From NCBI RefSeq assembly GCF_031143425.1, contig NC_090439.1, positions 348,372,027 to 348,436,026 of the forward strand: a stretch of DNA of 64,000 nucleotides, given 5' to 3'. Position 1 is the stretch's first letter, and each line of letters starts with the position of its first letter. Source of the stretch: Pleurodeles waltl (taxonomy: Eukaryota; Chordata; Amphibia; Caudata; Salamandridae). Below the pieces are notes generated by a model. It saw only the letters and a program-made list of their open reading frames with translations, ran no database searches and had not been told where the DNA came from. The position numbers and the translations under genes were made by a program. Positions 9,931 through 21,484 of this stretch are shown here, in pieces.

Positions 9931-10308
9931 CAGTGTCCAGTCCTCGGCTACTCCAGTGAGTCCCGTAGGATGCAGTAGTGCCAAGACTTGCTCCTCTCAT
10001 GCTGTGAGCTGTTAGGGAGGAGGTGGGGGTCCACCGCCAGTCCTCTGTATGGCGAGCTGGTGCCTTGCTGCTATGGAACGTACCTTCCCCGGTAAGTCGT
10101 TCCACCTCTTCCTGATGTTGTCCCTTGTTCTTGGATGCTGCCCCACTACGTTCACCCTGCCCACGATCCTCCGCCATGGCTCCATCTCCCTTGCAATAGA
10201 TATCTGCTGTGCCTGTGCTCTAACCAGCTGTGGCTGTACCCTGACAATTTCCTCCACCATGTCCCTTAACTCCTCATCATTGAAACGGGGGTGCCTTTGT
10301 GGGGACAT
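9931..10308 (-). CDS. Harbinger A Myb/SANT-like DNA-binding protein, exon 1
   Basis: The minus-strand frame starts MSPQRHPRFNDEELRDMVEE. It shows a trihelical Myb/SANT-like pattern: the FNDEEL helix, WRRIVGRVNVVG, and TRDNIRKRWNDLPGKV as recognition helix, followed by a Pro-rich stretch. In Harbinger elements such a protein helps the transposase reach the nucleus and bind the ends. The first frame stops after the prolines (about 10012), and homologous-looking sequence continues in another frame (LTAH then GVAEDW) to a GTAAGT donor at 9930, so a frameshift is likely. The gene is convergent with the transposase at 334-905, the usual two-gene Harbinger layout. Confidence 0.75.
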
Positions 10309-10853
10309 GGGTGTTGTGTGTTGGTGAGAGTTTGTTGAATAATGTGGTGCGGTGTGTGATGTGGGGTGCGTGAGCGATGTTTAGGTGAAAGTGGTGTGAA
10401 TCTGGTTGTCGCAGTGGTCTTGGTGTCAGTCTGGTGGCAATGATTTGTATTCGTAAAGGGTTGTGGGTAATATGGGTATGTGTTTTATACTGGTGTGGGT
10501 GTGGTGTGTGCATGAGTGTCAGGTGTGTGTCTTTAGTATTGGCCATGTGGTGTTGTTTTGTATGTGAGTGTCCATTCTGAGCGCGGTGGTTTACCGCCAT
10601 TGAATGTCTGCTGTGGTGATTCGTGGGTCATAATGTGATGGGTGTTGTTTTGTTGGCGTAACGGTATGGATGTTGGGACCGCCACTTTTGCACTGACCTT
10701 TTGGGTGGTGAATTTGTGTATGTGGCTGTATTCTGTCAGATTGGTGTGTGTGTGTCATAATATGGCGAACGGATTTTCGCCACCTCGGCGGTATGTTGGC
10801 AGCCGTCAGCGTGGCGGTAAGCAGCATTTTCCACCAATGTCATAATGAGGGCC
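10309..10853 (-). other. Upstream region and right end of Harbinger element A
   Basis: This stretch is GT-rich and gene-free, and includes the probable 5' region of the Myb-like gene. It ends CATAATGAGGGCC, followed by TAT (10854-10856). The same terminus and TAT flank recur in the miniature elements at 14703-15189 and 26102-27046. Confidence 0.6.
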
Positions 10854-10889
10854 TATATGTTGTATTACAATGGCAATTATTCTCTGTTA

Positions 10890-10964
10890 CTTTTAGTCCT
10901 GATGAAGTCATAGGGACACCCCCAGATGACGAAAAACATCTTGGCTGCGAATGATGGCTAAAAG
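10890..10964 (+). ncRNA. Second hammerhead-like three-way-junction motif
   Basis: CTTTTAGT (10890-10897) pairs with GCTAAAAG (10957-10964). CTGATGA then an extra A follows, then GTCAT (10907-10911) pairs with ATGAC (10926-10930), then GAAA, then CATC (10937-10940) pairs with GATG (10953-10956). The layout is the same as at 8895-8978 although the sequence differs. The host repeat is unidentified. Confidence 0.4.
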
Positions 10965-11291
10965 AAGAGGTCAATCTGGCCAGGAATAAAATACCAATGC
11001 AATTACATTACTGTTTATGACTGTATATTGCATGGCTTTGTATATGGTTCAGCGTGTCTCAAACTTTATATGATTGTTTGTCATTCCTCAGACTGTAGTT
11101 TGGAGAGTTGGGTGAATCTTCCTCTTTAAGAGCACAGCAATCGAGTGACTATTTCTCTTAAATTTGGTTGTGATTTTCCTGTGTGCCCCTCGGTCCTTTT
11201 AAGTCAATTGCTTTCTTTAAAATACAGTGTAAACCTGGTTCATTGATTATATTAACCTTGACAGCTCGAAACCCCAAATTTCACTGAATGC
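10965..11291. other. Unassigned sequence
   Basis: I see no gene or clear repeat boundary here. It is AT-rich DNA between Harbinger elements A and B. Confidence 0.4.
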
Positions 11292-11682
11292 TAAGGCACA
11301 GATTCAAGAAAAGTTAACACCGCCTTTGCGTCATTTTTTGAATGCAAAAGCAATGCTAACCCAGCGCCATATTTAGATTTTGTTGCTACAGCAGTCTAGC
11401 AACGAAATTCATGAGTTTGCGTAATTTTTTCAGAGCGCCACCTCACCTTGGGTCGTATAACTACAATAATATGCAAGGTAGGCATTCCCTCCCAAAAAAT
11501 GACGCTATCCCGCTAACTCCATATTTACAAGCTGACAGAAAAACAACTCACGCATAGGACCGGTTCCAAAAAATGACGTGGATGCATTTTAAATCCTCGT
11601 CAGACCAGGTGTTAAAAAAAGACCCAGCCACAGCTACATAAGGGAAACACACAGAAAGAACACTGGCAAGCAAATGGACAAC

Positions 11683-12410
11683 ATGGACCTGTTACTGCTA
11701 CAGCTCGGTACCGAGGGAAGATTACAGTAATGATGCCGGGTGCCACCAGCACAACCAGAGGAACCTCAAACACCACCACTGCAGCCACAAAGGAAGCACA
11801 GAAGAAAGGAATGGATATTTCGCCAACGCGCATCCATCCTTGGCCTCAGGGAAGAAGAGGTGATCATCCTCTGCCATCTGTAGTGGGTGTCCATTGTACG
11901 GCTGCTCCACCACATTGCTCCTGACATCGCTGCAAGAGTGGAAAGCCACACAACGATACCACCCAGGACCTGACTCCTGGCTGTCTTACACATGCTGCCC
12001 TTGGGATGAATCCAGACCACTACTGCACAAGTGGGTGGTCGCTCCCAACCATCCTATGGGCCTGGACGCATCATCCACCTCACACCCCACTGCATCTGGT
12101 TCCCCAATTCCCAGCAACTGCAGGAGGAGAGCAAACAAGGATTCTACTAAATTGCTGGTTTCCTGCATGTGCTGGGTGCAATGGACTGCACCCATGTCCA
12201 ACTTTTTCCTCCTGGTGCAACGGAATACCTCTACAGGAACTGCAAACATACTCACTCAATCAATGTGCAGGCCATTGTGGACCACCATGGAACATTCTCC
12301 AACATCCTTGCAAAATATCCCGGCAGCGTCCATGGTGCCTACATCTTCAGAGACTCAACTATCAACCAACAATTCCAGGATGGACAATATGGCAATGGCC
12401 TACTCGAAGA
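11683..12410 (+). pseudogene. Harbinger transposase, N-terminal exon, element B
   Basis: The start MDLLLLQL aligns with MEVLLMQL of the element C copy and lies the same distance from the element end. The best-preserved stretch (12169-12410) reads MLGAMDCTHVQLFPPGA, which carries the first catalytic Asp. It continues to AKYPGSVHGAYIF and QYGNGLL at the end of the exon. Several frameshifts and stops break the frame; the first stop comes after 15 codons. The donor site after QYGNGLL is degraded. I could not find the second exon carrying GDSGYP and ERTFG, so the gene is truncated as well as broken. Confidence 0.75.
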
Positions 12411-13148
12411 TAAGCCAACATACAATTCATAATACAGACAGCACACCAAACCTGTGGGACAAACAATACATACACCACCAAAATACACGTGGACAGGGAA
12501 ACACAGATGTTTTGACACAACACATATGTCACATGCCACACTACACCGCATTCAATGCACTTCACCCTCACATACGCCCATATGTACAAGTTCATTGCAC
12601 CACCTGACTGACATCTTACATGACGGGCATGTGGAGCTATGTCCCTTTTGCATACAAAAGCTGGGGTCAAACCACTACATGTGTCCACAGATTGACAAAA
12701 AAATACAGATCCTTCACATTTAACACTTATCAAGGAATAGCTCAGCTATGCGTCTTGCATTGGTGATGCTACCATCAAACAACTCATATATTGGCACTGC
12801 CCCACATATTCCATGCTGTAGAAACCTGAGGCAGCACCATTATTTAATGCCACCTGAGTGGTGCCATCACCATCTACATATCAACAAAACATACCTGATA
12901 TACTCATTGTGAACACCTTTCTCTTGTGTGGTGCATAGCTCAGCACACAATGAAATACAACATTGCCATCATTGAAAGATCATGTGTAGGAATGGACACC
13001 TCACAGCACATTAACAGTAAAAGCATTAAATCCCACAACTCCTTACCATGATACAAGAGTACCCACAGTGGACTGTGGCAGTGGAACTATTGCCAATGTA
13101 CTGGTGGCGGCCAGAAATGCATATGATTGAGGATACATGGGACATAGC
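12411..13148. other. Element B intron or spacer, no gene seen
   Basis: Where element C has an intron and a second transposase exon, I see only AT-rich non-coding sequence here. Confidence 0.4.
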
Positions 13149-13509
13149 AGGGCTGGACTGGTGATTTTGGCGCTACTCCCGCACAGTACATAGCTGCCAT
13201 TGTATTCAACGGCATGCCCCCTTTTAACGTCTGCTCTGAGCAGCCGTTAAAAGTGCCGAAAAAATGGTGCGAGGAAATCTATTAGATTTCCTTGTGCCAT
13301 TTTTGGGCCCCCCTAATGGGGGAACTCCCCCCTTGCACACATTATTCCTGGGGCAAGTGTGGTGCAAGGGTTTACAAAATGGTGCAATGCATGCATTGCA
13401 CTACTTTGTAAATATGGCGTGTGTAAGAACCCACTTTAGCGCTGCCTTACTGTAAAAAAAATTATGCTATGGCGACACTAAGTGGCACTAGGGCCTCTTA
13501 AATCAGGCC
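13149..13509. mobile_element. Miniature element, approximate ends
   Basis: The right terminus CTCTTAAATCAGGCCC resembles the terminus CTCTTAAATATGCCCC of the element at 28026-39165. It contains inverted repeats such as GGAAATC..GATTTCC and GGGCCCCCC. The left boundary and target duplication are unclear. Confidence 0.45.
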
Positions 13510-14385
13510 CTTACTTCCTAAATCTTAGCACGCGTGTCCCACCTAGGTGGACCAAGCTTGATGCCATCAATTTGCGTATGGACATAAGGGAACAAACCGC
13601 ATGTGAAAATGTGTATGTGTCACATATTTACTCACAAACGTATATGAACAGTACAAATGTTCCCACATAGGGAAACTAGCTAACACAGATATGAGTACAC
13701 ATCGTTGAGATAATCACCGACAACCATGGCGGAAAAGAGAACTGGTTTGTTTCAAATCCCTAAACACATCACAGTAGTATGCATCACTTATCATACATGA
13801 AACATATCTTTTCACATACAAACATGTCACATATATGCTAACAATGACACATATCAGCAAACGATCACTAACAATTTGCATGCATGAGGAACTATAAGTT
13901 ACACGTGTTGCTTTTCATCATGAAGTCTGGCCCTTAGAACACATCCAAGTGTGGACATACTTGCACTCACATTGTCATGGGTTACCGGAACTTAACCCAG
14001 GCTTAGTCAACAGCATCATTTGCTAAAAATTTGTCAAGGGTATCATATGCATTAACATGTTTTGCACATGGCCCATCCTATCTTATGCAGTGTTGTGAGA
14101 TGTACTGTAGGAATTCTGACATGGCAATGTGGTAGACCCACATTATGAGTTCCATCATATATGGACACTCACAGTTCACATGTGGAAAACTACATGTAGA
14201 AAATAATCTTCATACACATGCACATTTGAGAACAGTATCAGTCCCCCCACGCATCACACACACCTACAAACATATGGTAACACATTGCTATGTTACCGGT
14301 ACACAGTATAGTACGCATGCATAAACATGTTGCCCTACCATGCAAACAACAAAGTTGTATAGCCTCTTTAACTAGAAATGTGAAT
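13510..14385. other. Element B spacer, no gene seen
   Basis: AT-rich non-coding sequence with many ACATAT-type words. No supported gene or complete repeat. Confidence 0.4.
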
Positions 14386-14697
14386 ATGGGTGCCCTGTCA
14401 GCCCTCCATCCAAAATCCACACACATCCATCATGTGTCAAAAAAATGATGCATATGGTACTTCTCCATACATTACAAATCGCTAAAATGACTCCTCTCAC
14501 CTACACGTCTAATCTAAGTCCTCATGCCGTGTCAGCCCTCCTGAAAAAAATCATGCACAGCTGTCATGCATCAAAAAAAGACACATATCATAGTCTTTCA
14601 AACAGTGCATTTACCAAAAATGACGACTTGCACCTACACGTCTAATCTAATTCCTCATGACTTGTCAGCCTTCATAGCCGTCATGCATCAAAAAAAC
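14386..14697. repeat. Short tandem repeat, about two units
   Basis: The units share CACCTACACGTCTAATCTAA, then a CTCATG..TGTCAGCC segment, then GTCATGCATCAAAAAAA. The spacing between CTACACGTCTAATCTAA copies is about 140 bases. The array stops at the miniature element that begins at 14703. Confidence 0.6.
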
Positions 14698-14702
14698 TAT
14701 GG

Positions 14703-15189
14703 CCCTCATTACAGCCTTGGCAGGTTGGACTGCCGGGCGGCCGCCAATGAGGCCTTGCTCCCATATCGGTCGTTTTGAGATCCCCACTGGTTTCCGACCT
14801 CCGGCCCAGCGGGGATCACGACCGCAACAAAGGAGCCAGCTCCAAATGGAGCCAGCAGTGTTGCGGCTGTCCGACGGGTGCAGTTGCACCCGTCGCGCTT
14901 TTCACTGTCTGCACAGCAGACAGTGAAAAGCTGCACGGGCCCGCGTCGGGGGCCCCTGCACTGCCCATGCCAGTGGCATGGGCAGTGCAGGGCCCCCCAG
15001 GGGCCCTGCAACTCCCCATACCGCTAAAACCACCGGGACTGAAGTGGCAGTAAACCGCCGGTCCCGGCGGTGCGACCGCAGCTCTTCTGCTGCCGTCGTA
15101 ATACCATGGGAAGCACCGCCAGCCTGTTGGTGGTGCTTCCGTCGAAACAACCCTGGCGGTCTTTGACCGCCAGGGTTGTAATGACCCCC
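14703..15189. mobile_element. Miniature Harbinger element (element A type ends)
   Basis: It begins GGCCCTCATTAC and ends GTAATGACCCC with TAT on both flanks. The end sequence matches the right end of element A, so it is probably a non-autonomous relative. The GC-rich interior has a strong inverted repeat around CACTGCCCATGCCA and TGGCATGGGCAGTG. Confidence 0.7.
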
Positions 15190-15193
15190 TATG

Positions 15194-17429
15194 TGTTAGA
15201 CTTCACATCTTTGGTATGTTCTCCCATAACGTTTTGCCTCCTTTTTCCAGGTTGTTGATGTGTGCTGGACTCTGTTTTTGCTGTTTTTGTTACTTTGGGC
15301 ACTTTACCAGTGGTATCCAGTGCTAAAGTGCAAGTGCTCCTATGTACAATGTATGTGTAATTGGCTTTTCATGATTGGCATATTTGATTTACTAGTAAGT
15401 CCAGTACATTGCACTAAGGGTTCCCAGGGACTGTAAATCAAATGCTACTAGTGGGCCTGCAGCACTGGTTGTGCCACCCACATTAGTAGCCCTGTAAACA
15501 TGGCTCAGACTGCCACTGCAGTGTCTGTGTGTGCAGTTTCTGAACAACCACTTCAACTTGGCAAGTGTACCCACTTGCCAGGCTTAAACCATCCCTTTTC
15601 TTACATGTAAGGCACCCCTAAGATAGGCCCTAAGTAGCCCTGTGGGCAAGTTGCAATGTATGTTTAAGGTAGGACATCTACTAATGTGGTTTATATGTCC
15701 TGACAGTGAAATACAGCCAAATTCAGTTTTCACTGTGCAAAGTCTATCTCTCTCAAAGGTTAACATGGGCTCTGCTTTCAAATAGTATTAAAGTGTAGTT
15801 TCCCTGTGGGAGCAGATAGTACTATGGCGTTTAGGGTCTCTGAACTCACAATTTAAAAATAGATATTTTAGTAAAGTTTGTTTTTAGATTGTTTGTTTGA
15901 AACTGCCACTTTTAGAAAGTATGCATTTTCTTTCTTAAACCATTCTGTGACTCTGTCTGTTTGTGGATTCCCTGTCTTGGTCAGTTTGACAGTTGGGCTG
16001 TTCGCACCTCCTCTCTAGACAGTGACACAAAGGGAGCTGGAGTGTAGGCTGCATATCCTGATGAGCCATCTGTGCAGGGAGGGAGTGGAGGAGTGGTCAC
16101 TCACACCTGAAAGGGACATGTCTGCCCTCACACAATGCAGTCTCCAACCTCCTGGTGTGTGTCTGCGGCCTGGCCTGGGCAAGGCAGGATCTTACTGACA
16201 GGAGACTTTCCTTTTAAGTTTGCCTACTTCAAATGCAGAAAGGGGTATAAGTAGTGAACCCCAAACCCCTGGAAATTAGATCACTTCTAGAATCAAGAGG
16301 AACTTCTGCCAAGGAGAAGAGCTGAGGAGAAATGCTGCCCCTGTCTGTGACTGCTTTGTTGGGCTATCCTGCAGTTGCTGCTTCTGCCTGTGAAACTGCA
16401 CAAAGACTGGACGTTGTTGTGCATTCCTGCTTGAGAAGAATCTCCAAGGGCTTGAATTGAGCTTGCCTCCTGTTGTTGAAGTCTCAGGGCCATCAAAGAC
16501 TTCCCATGCCAGCACCTGGACTCCCTGCCGAGACTCCTGCCAAGTGGTGCCCTATTCAGTCTCTGGGCCCTTGAGAGGTGAAGCTGGCAGCCAAAAACTG
16601 AAAATCGACACACAGTACGCCATGAGGGGAAATTTTCGACTCACCTTCCGCAACGCGGCTGATAAACGACGCGTTGCTGGCTTCGAGGCTGAAATCGACG
16701 CTCCACCTGCATTGCGGCTGGGAAATGTACGCATCGTGGCTAGAGAAACGATACGCAACACTCGCTTAAGGAGGCTGATAACAACGCAAACCCCATGCAG
16801 TCTGTTTTTCTGATACCGTGCAACCAGATTTTACACGTATTGTTCCTGGGTGTCCAGGTCAACCTGACTCTGTGCGGATCCAAGGTGCCCCGTCCGGAAA
16901 CCTGCACTTCGCTCCATTGTGAGGGAGAAAAACTACGCAACACCGACCGGACTGGAGAAGGAAATGACACACTGCCTCACTTGCGAGTAAGGAATCGATG
17001 CATTGCTACCCTTTTCCGTTGCACGCTCGTCTGTGCAGATATATTTCCGATGCTAACAAGGTACTTTGTGTAACAACAGCATTCTCAATGTTTTCTAAGG
17101 GTTAATACTCTTATTCTTTTGAAAATTCATATCTTGACATGTGTATGTTGGATTTTTGTAGTTTTGGTCTTGTATTGTTTAGATAAATATTACCTATTTC
17201 TCTAAATCTGTGCTGTGTCATTTTATAGTGTTTTCACTGTATTACTGTGTGTGTTGGTACAAAGTGTTTACGCATTGCTTCTGAAGTTAAGCCTGCCTGC
17301 TCGTGCCAAGCTACCAAGGGGGTGAGCGGGAGTTAACTGAGGGTGATTCTCCTTTACCCTGACTAGAGTGAGGATCCTTGCTTGGACAGGGGGTAACCTG
17401 ATTGCCAACCAAAGACCCCATTTCTAACA
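15194..17429. mobile_element. LTR-like insertion (probable solo LTR) in element B
   Basis: It starts TGTTAGACTT and ends ATTTCTAACA, so it has TG..CA termini with short inverted ends. The flanking pentamers are CTATG and CTAAG, one mismatch apart. The 2.24 kb contains no supported reading frame, no RT and no gag-like motif. I recognise the right-end sequence, with ACCCCATTTCTAACA, as a common salamander-type repeat, from memory only. It could also be a non-autonomous LTR element. Confidence 0.6.
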
Positions 17430-17774
17430 CTAAGCATATCCGAAAACATGACACACATGCCCAGGAAGTGATATAATAGGTCTTCCTTGCTGCACTTATG
17501 GAAAAGTGAATTTACTTTCACTTTTACTTTACAGTCTTGTAGTCTGTGCTTGAGAGAGGTTGGTGGTGCTTGTGCTGGTGTGAGGATTGTTGGTTTGAGA
17601 TTATTTTGTGCTGTGTCCTGTTGTGTTTTGTCCATCTTGTGAATTTTGTCATTGTATTGTACATTGTTGTCCCGTTATTGTGTTAGTACTCTTGGGTGTC
17701 TGTCTTGGGGCAGTTAAGTTTGTCCAGTTAGTTGGTGGATAGTTTATTTTTATGTTTGGGGTAACTAGGTTGCC
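17430..17774 (+). other. Upstream region of element B gene 2
   Basis: It shares a block with element C (AGGAAGTGAT followed by TTTACTTTCACTTTTACTTTACAG-like sequence), found at 17455-17535 and 44625-44698. Conservation ahead of gene 2 in both elements suggests a promoter or 5' leader. Confidence 0.45.
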
Positions 17775-18051
17775 GTGGAGGGAAACTGCAAGCTGCCAGG
17801 GAAGGGAAGGGCACAGAGGACGACTGGGGATAAACTTGGAGGGTTCATAAGGGTGGCAATGGGTGGCTGGGTGATCATGGGCTGCCCAAATGAGGCAAGG
17901 AAATTGTGCTGCGGCAAGGTGCTCTACCAGCTCAGACACATCTTCTCGGTGGAGCGCATAGACCACCAGTTAAAGCACCAGTGGCCAGACCTCATTGCCC
18001 GTGAAAGGGATCTTGTGGATCACCTGATGATTCAGGTCGGTGGACCTGTTG

Positions 18052-19150
18052 GTAAGTATCCCTTTTACATAGCAACATCCTTCTTTGCATGTGCCTGACA
18101 GTAGGACGTAAGGATTACTGCAGCATGTAATGACAAAAATAAGGTCAAGTTTTGTGTCTCAGCCAACCTTCATTCATTAGAGGTCAGCAATTCACCGGTT
18201 GCAGACAATTTACATGTTCCTCTCATTGTACCTTGTGTATTGCATATACATATTGAAGTGCCAAAAATGGAACACACATGTGCAATAGTGCAATGGTTCA
18301 TGTTTCCCAGGCACAAATCTACATGTTCATCATGGGCTTCAAAACTGTGGAAATTAGTAAAGTAATGTTTAAGTGATTACAAACATGACACAGGAGTATT
18401 GGTAGGTGTGGGTGTTTCTTGAGTCATGTATATGCAGAGTGACACAACAAAGACACAAATGTATGAAGGATTAACTGGCTCCTGCTGTAACACCAGTGTC
18501 ATAGCTTTTGAAGGCAATGTGGCTGATGGAGAGAAGTATTGTTACACCCTATGTCAAAATGTGTGCAATGCAAACATTGTGGCTGTTTTAAACCCTAGTG
18601 CCACATGATTCCTGTACCAGACATGAAGAATGCAAGGTGTGTATTCCTGCAGTAGGAGTCACACACAAAAAGAGCATTTAAATTTATAGTCTCCACTGCG
18701 CCATTTTTGGAATGAACCAGAATGCGTGCCTAAGGCAGGTTGGTTAAATGATAGTCGAATTGTTTTCAATATGCCTATTTTCACTTAGCAGGTTTGGCAC
18801 TTTCATGTATGGAGCAAAGCATGTTAAGTCCCAACTGATGTCATAGTTTACAACATCAGTGTCCTAACATGCGCCATGGTGTGCCATATGTCAAATACAG
18901 CACACACATGGTGGAGTTATGTGGTGGTAGTAGTGGGTTGAAAATAGTCAAGCATCTGAGTACTTGCTCCATTTTCACATAGATATACTACAAAGTACTT
19001 CTGTCAATTGACAGTGTTCTGTCCCCCAAAATCTTTTAACATTGTATGTGAGACATGTATTTATGGATGAATCCCATATCTGTAAATCTGTATGGGGGCT
19101 AAGTATGTCTGACTGACATGTTATGGATGCCAGTTGGTCATTCCTAAAAC
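18052..19150 (+). other. Intron 1 of element B gene 2, first part
   Basis: Non-coding AT-rich sequence between the exon 1 donor and the nested miniature element. No further gene seen. Confidence 0.5.
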
Positions 19151-19153
19151 TAA

Positions 19154-20054
19154 GGCCCATATTTATACTTTTTGACGCAAAACTGTGCAAACGCAGTTTT
19201 GCGTCAGAAAGTATAGCGCTGGCTTGCATCATTCCAGAGCACCAGCCGGGTGCCAAATTTATGGAATCCTGCAAGCCGGTACAAAGGGTGGGCTAGCATC
19301 TGGGAAAATGACGTTAGCCAGGTGGGGGTGGGGGTACGGTGGAAAGGGGTTTTTGCATCAAAAAATGACGCTAGGGTGGTTAGAGGCAAAATAAATGCTT
19401 TAACCATCCTAGTGGCATTTCCTGATGCAAAACCATCCATACCACATGACTCCTGTCTCATTAAAGACAGGAGTCATGCCCACCACCCCAATAGCCAGCA
19501 CAGCGGGCAAGGGTCCCTTGTGCATTGCCACTGCACCCAGTGCCATGTGGGGGCTCATTTCAGGGCCCCTAATGGCACTTTAATATTTGTTTTTTAAATA
19601 CTTACCTCTACTTACCCTACTTACCTGGGATTGGGTCCCCCCATCCTCTGGTGTGGGTGTTTATGAGGCTTGGGTTGGGCCCCTGTGGTCTCTTTCCATG
19701 GTGTTTGACCATGAAGATGGGTCCACCGGTCCACTAATGCCTGCCCTGACCCAGGTGTTAAACAATGGCAGGCAGCAGGCTTAGCAGCATCATTTAGGCC
19801 CCCTTCCCCCCGTGCACCATTTTTGCACAGGAGGATAAATAAGGCGCTAGGGGCTTAGAGTCATTTTTTGGATGGGAAAGCCTACCTTGCATCTCATTGA
19901 CGCAAGGTTTCACGCATCCAAAAAATGACGTAAAAATCCAATATTTTGATGCTAGACGGGTTTAGTGCCAAAATATAAATATGGAGTTTAGTTTTCAATT
20001 AATTTGCATTAAAAATGGTGCAAATTTGGCGCAAACATAGTATAAATATGCCCC
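19154..20054 (-). mobile_element. Miniature Harbinger element, family 1, complete
   Basis: It begins GGCCCATATTTATACTTTTT and ends GTATAAATATGCCCC with TAA on both sides (19151-19153 and 20055-20057). It is 901 bases, in reverse orientation relative to the copy at 59228, and lies in an intron of element B gene 2. Confidence 0.85.
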
Positions 20055-20220
20055 TAAGTTGTCTAGGTCATTCAGCTAAACAAGTGTAACGTGCAACAGT
20101 TGTCCATGTTTTTCTTTGTTCAACAATCACACAGCAATGTCTTCCTGTCATGTCTTGCAGGTGGGCCTCCACCCTACACTATTGGCGAGGTTTCCCATTT
20201 TGGAGACCCCAATGCAGCCA

Positions 20221-21107
20221 GTAAGTGTCACTTTGTATGTCACATGTGTAAATCAAGTATTGTGTATGAGAGTATAATGTGTGCAATGCCACATTCAAGT
20301 GGCATGTGTGTCAATTAAGACACCATCATCTATCCTTGTGTATCGACATCATGTCTGATGATATATTGAGGATGAGAATTTAGTTGAATGATGCACAGGT
20401 GCCAACGTGTGCTGCAACAGATTAGTGAGTCTTTGGAAAAGGTAATTATGTGTAAGAGGATTTCAGAAATGTATTGATGTTGACAACATATTAGTCATAG
20501 CACATGTTACTGCTCTGTGTACCACACACTGCACACATTTATTCTGGATATGGTACAATTTATGTACATGTGTTGAGGTCTCCAATGGGCTTATCAATGA
20601 GACACTTGCACCAGCGACGCTTCACTGCTCTTCAGAAATGAAGTGAGGCACCCACCGTGCAAGGAGCTTTTTTGAAATGGCTAACAATCAATTGGGTACA
20701 CATGGAGATATCAGCTCACCTCAAGATGGATGTGGGACATGTCTACAGATTGTCACAAACAAGATGTGTGCAGAAAAAAATACATTATCTAACCATCATG
20801 ATGATTGTGAGTGAGCATGAGCACATCACATGTATATGAGATGTGCATGATGAGTGCTTACCTGGTACTTAGGAGATGTATCAAGCTTGTGCATGGAGAG
20901 TGTGCTAAATTGGAAAGCCATTATCCCAGCAACATGAACAATATATCATAGATGGTTGGGAGGCAGATTGGTATAGACTTGGGTCTTCACATTGTTATCG
21001 GATGTCTGGTGGACAGCATGTGTCATCCAAAGAAGCTGTTTCAATTGAACGCTTGTTCTTCCTCTACCCAATGCAGTTTTTGATAACATATTCTCCTCAT
21101 GTTTTAG
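20221..21107 (+). other. Intron 2 of element B gene 2
   Basis: Non-coding. Its 3' part (from 20736) is duplicated at 22838-22986 plus 24029-24277. Confidence 0.5.
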
Positions 21108-21410
21108 GGGTCACAATCACTCCAGCACAAAAGCGTGCCTTTGAAATGAGGGCAGAGCAGTTCCAACATATCTGCAAGGTCCAGAGAGGGTACCGCATGA
21201 TGGGCAAAAGGTACAGAAGGGAGAAGACATCGGGATTGTGGCAGGCCTTTCCACGTGGGGGACCAGCATAACAGCCTGCAACAATCTCAAAGAAAAGTGT
21301 TACCTCAATGTAGAGGGTCAGGGGTGCCTCAGCAGGTCCCGCCCCTCCACATCCATGGCCCATACAACAGCAGCATCCCACCAACAGCCACCATTATCTC
21401 CCACAGGCCC

Positions 21411-21484
21411 AAATAAGTGTGCGCCGCTTTTGCATCAAAAAATTATGCAAATGCGGTGCTAAAAAGGTACAAATATGGGCCTAA
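21411..21484. mobile_element. Remnant of a short miniature element in gene 2
   Basis: The 74 bases contain GCGCCGCTTTTGCATC and GATGCAAAAGCGGCGC-like arms, ending TACAAATATGGGCC then TAAG. It interrupts the C-terminal coding part of element B gene 2 and resembles the short element at 3961-4117. Confidence 0.5.

Larger units (their letters stand above)
17775..21410 (+). pseudogene. Element B gene 2, SANT-like spliced gene
   Basis: Exon 1 (to 18051) encodes VLYQLRHIFSVERIDHQLKH followed by WPDLIARERDLVDHL, a helix-rich SANT-like segment. It ends VGGPVG at a GTAAGT donor. Exon 2 (20161-20220) follows a TCTTGCAG acceptor and encodes GPPPYTIGEVSHFGD before another GTAAGT. Exon 3 starts about 21108 after TTTTAG with GVTITPAQKRAFEMRAEQF, then degrades into frameshifted sequence. 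Intron 1 carries a miniature element (19154-20054). The same gene in element C has the same exon ends. No known family was recognised beyond the SANT-like resemblance. Confidence 0.6.

Noticed and set aside
11894..12607. A 237-codon frame on the + strand in element B
   Set aside because: It runs in a different frame from the recognisable transposase residues (GAMDCTHV), so it is a shadow of the broken gene.
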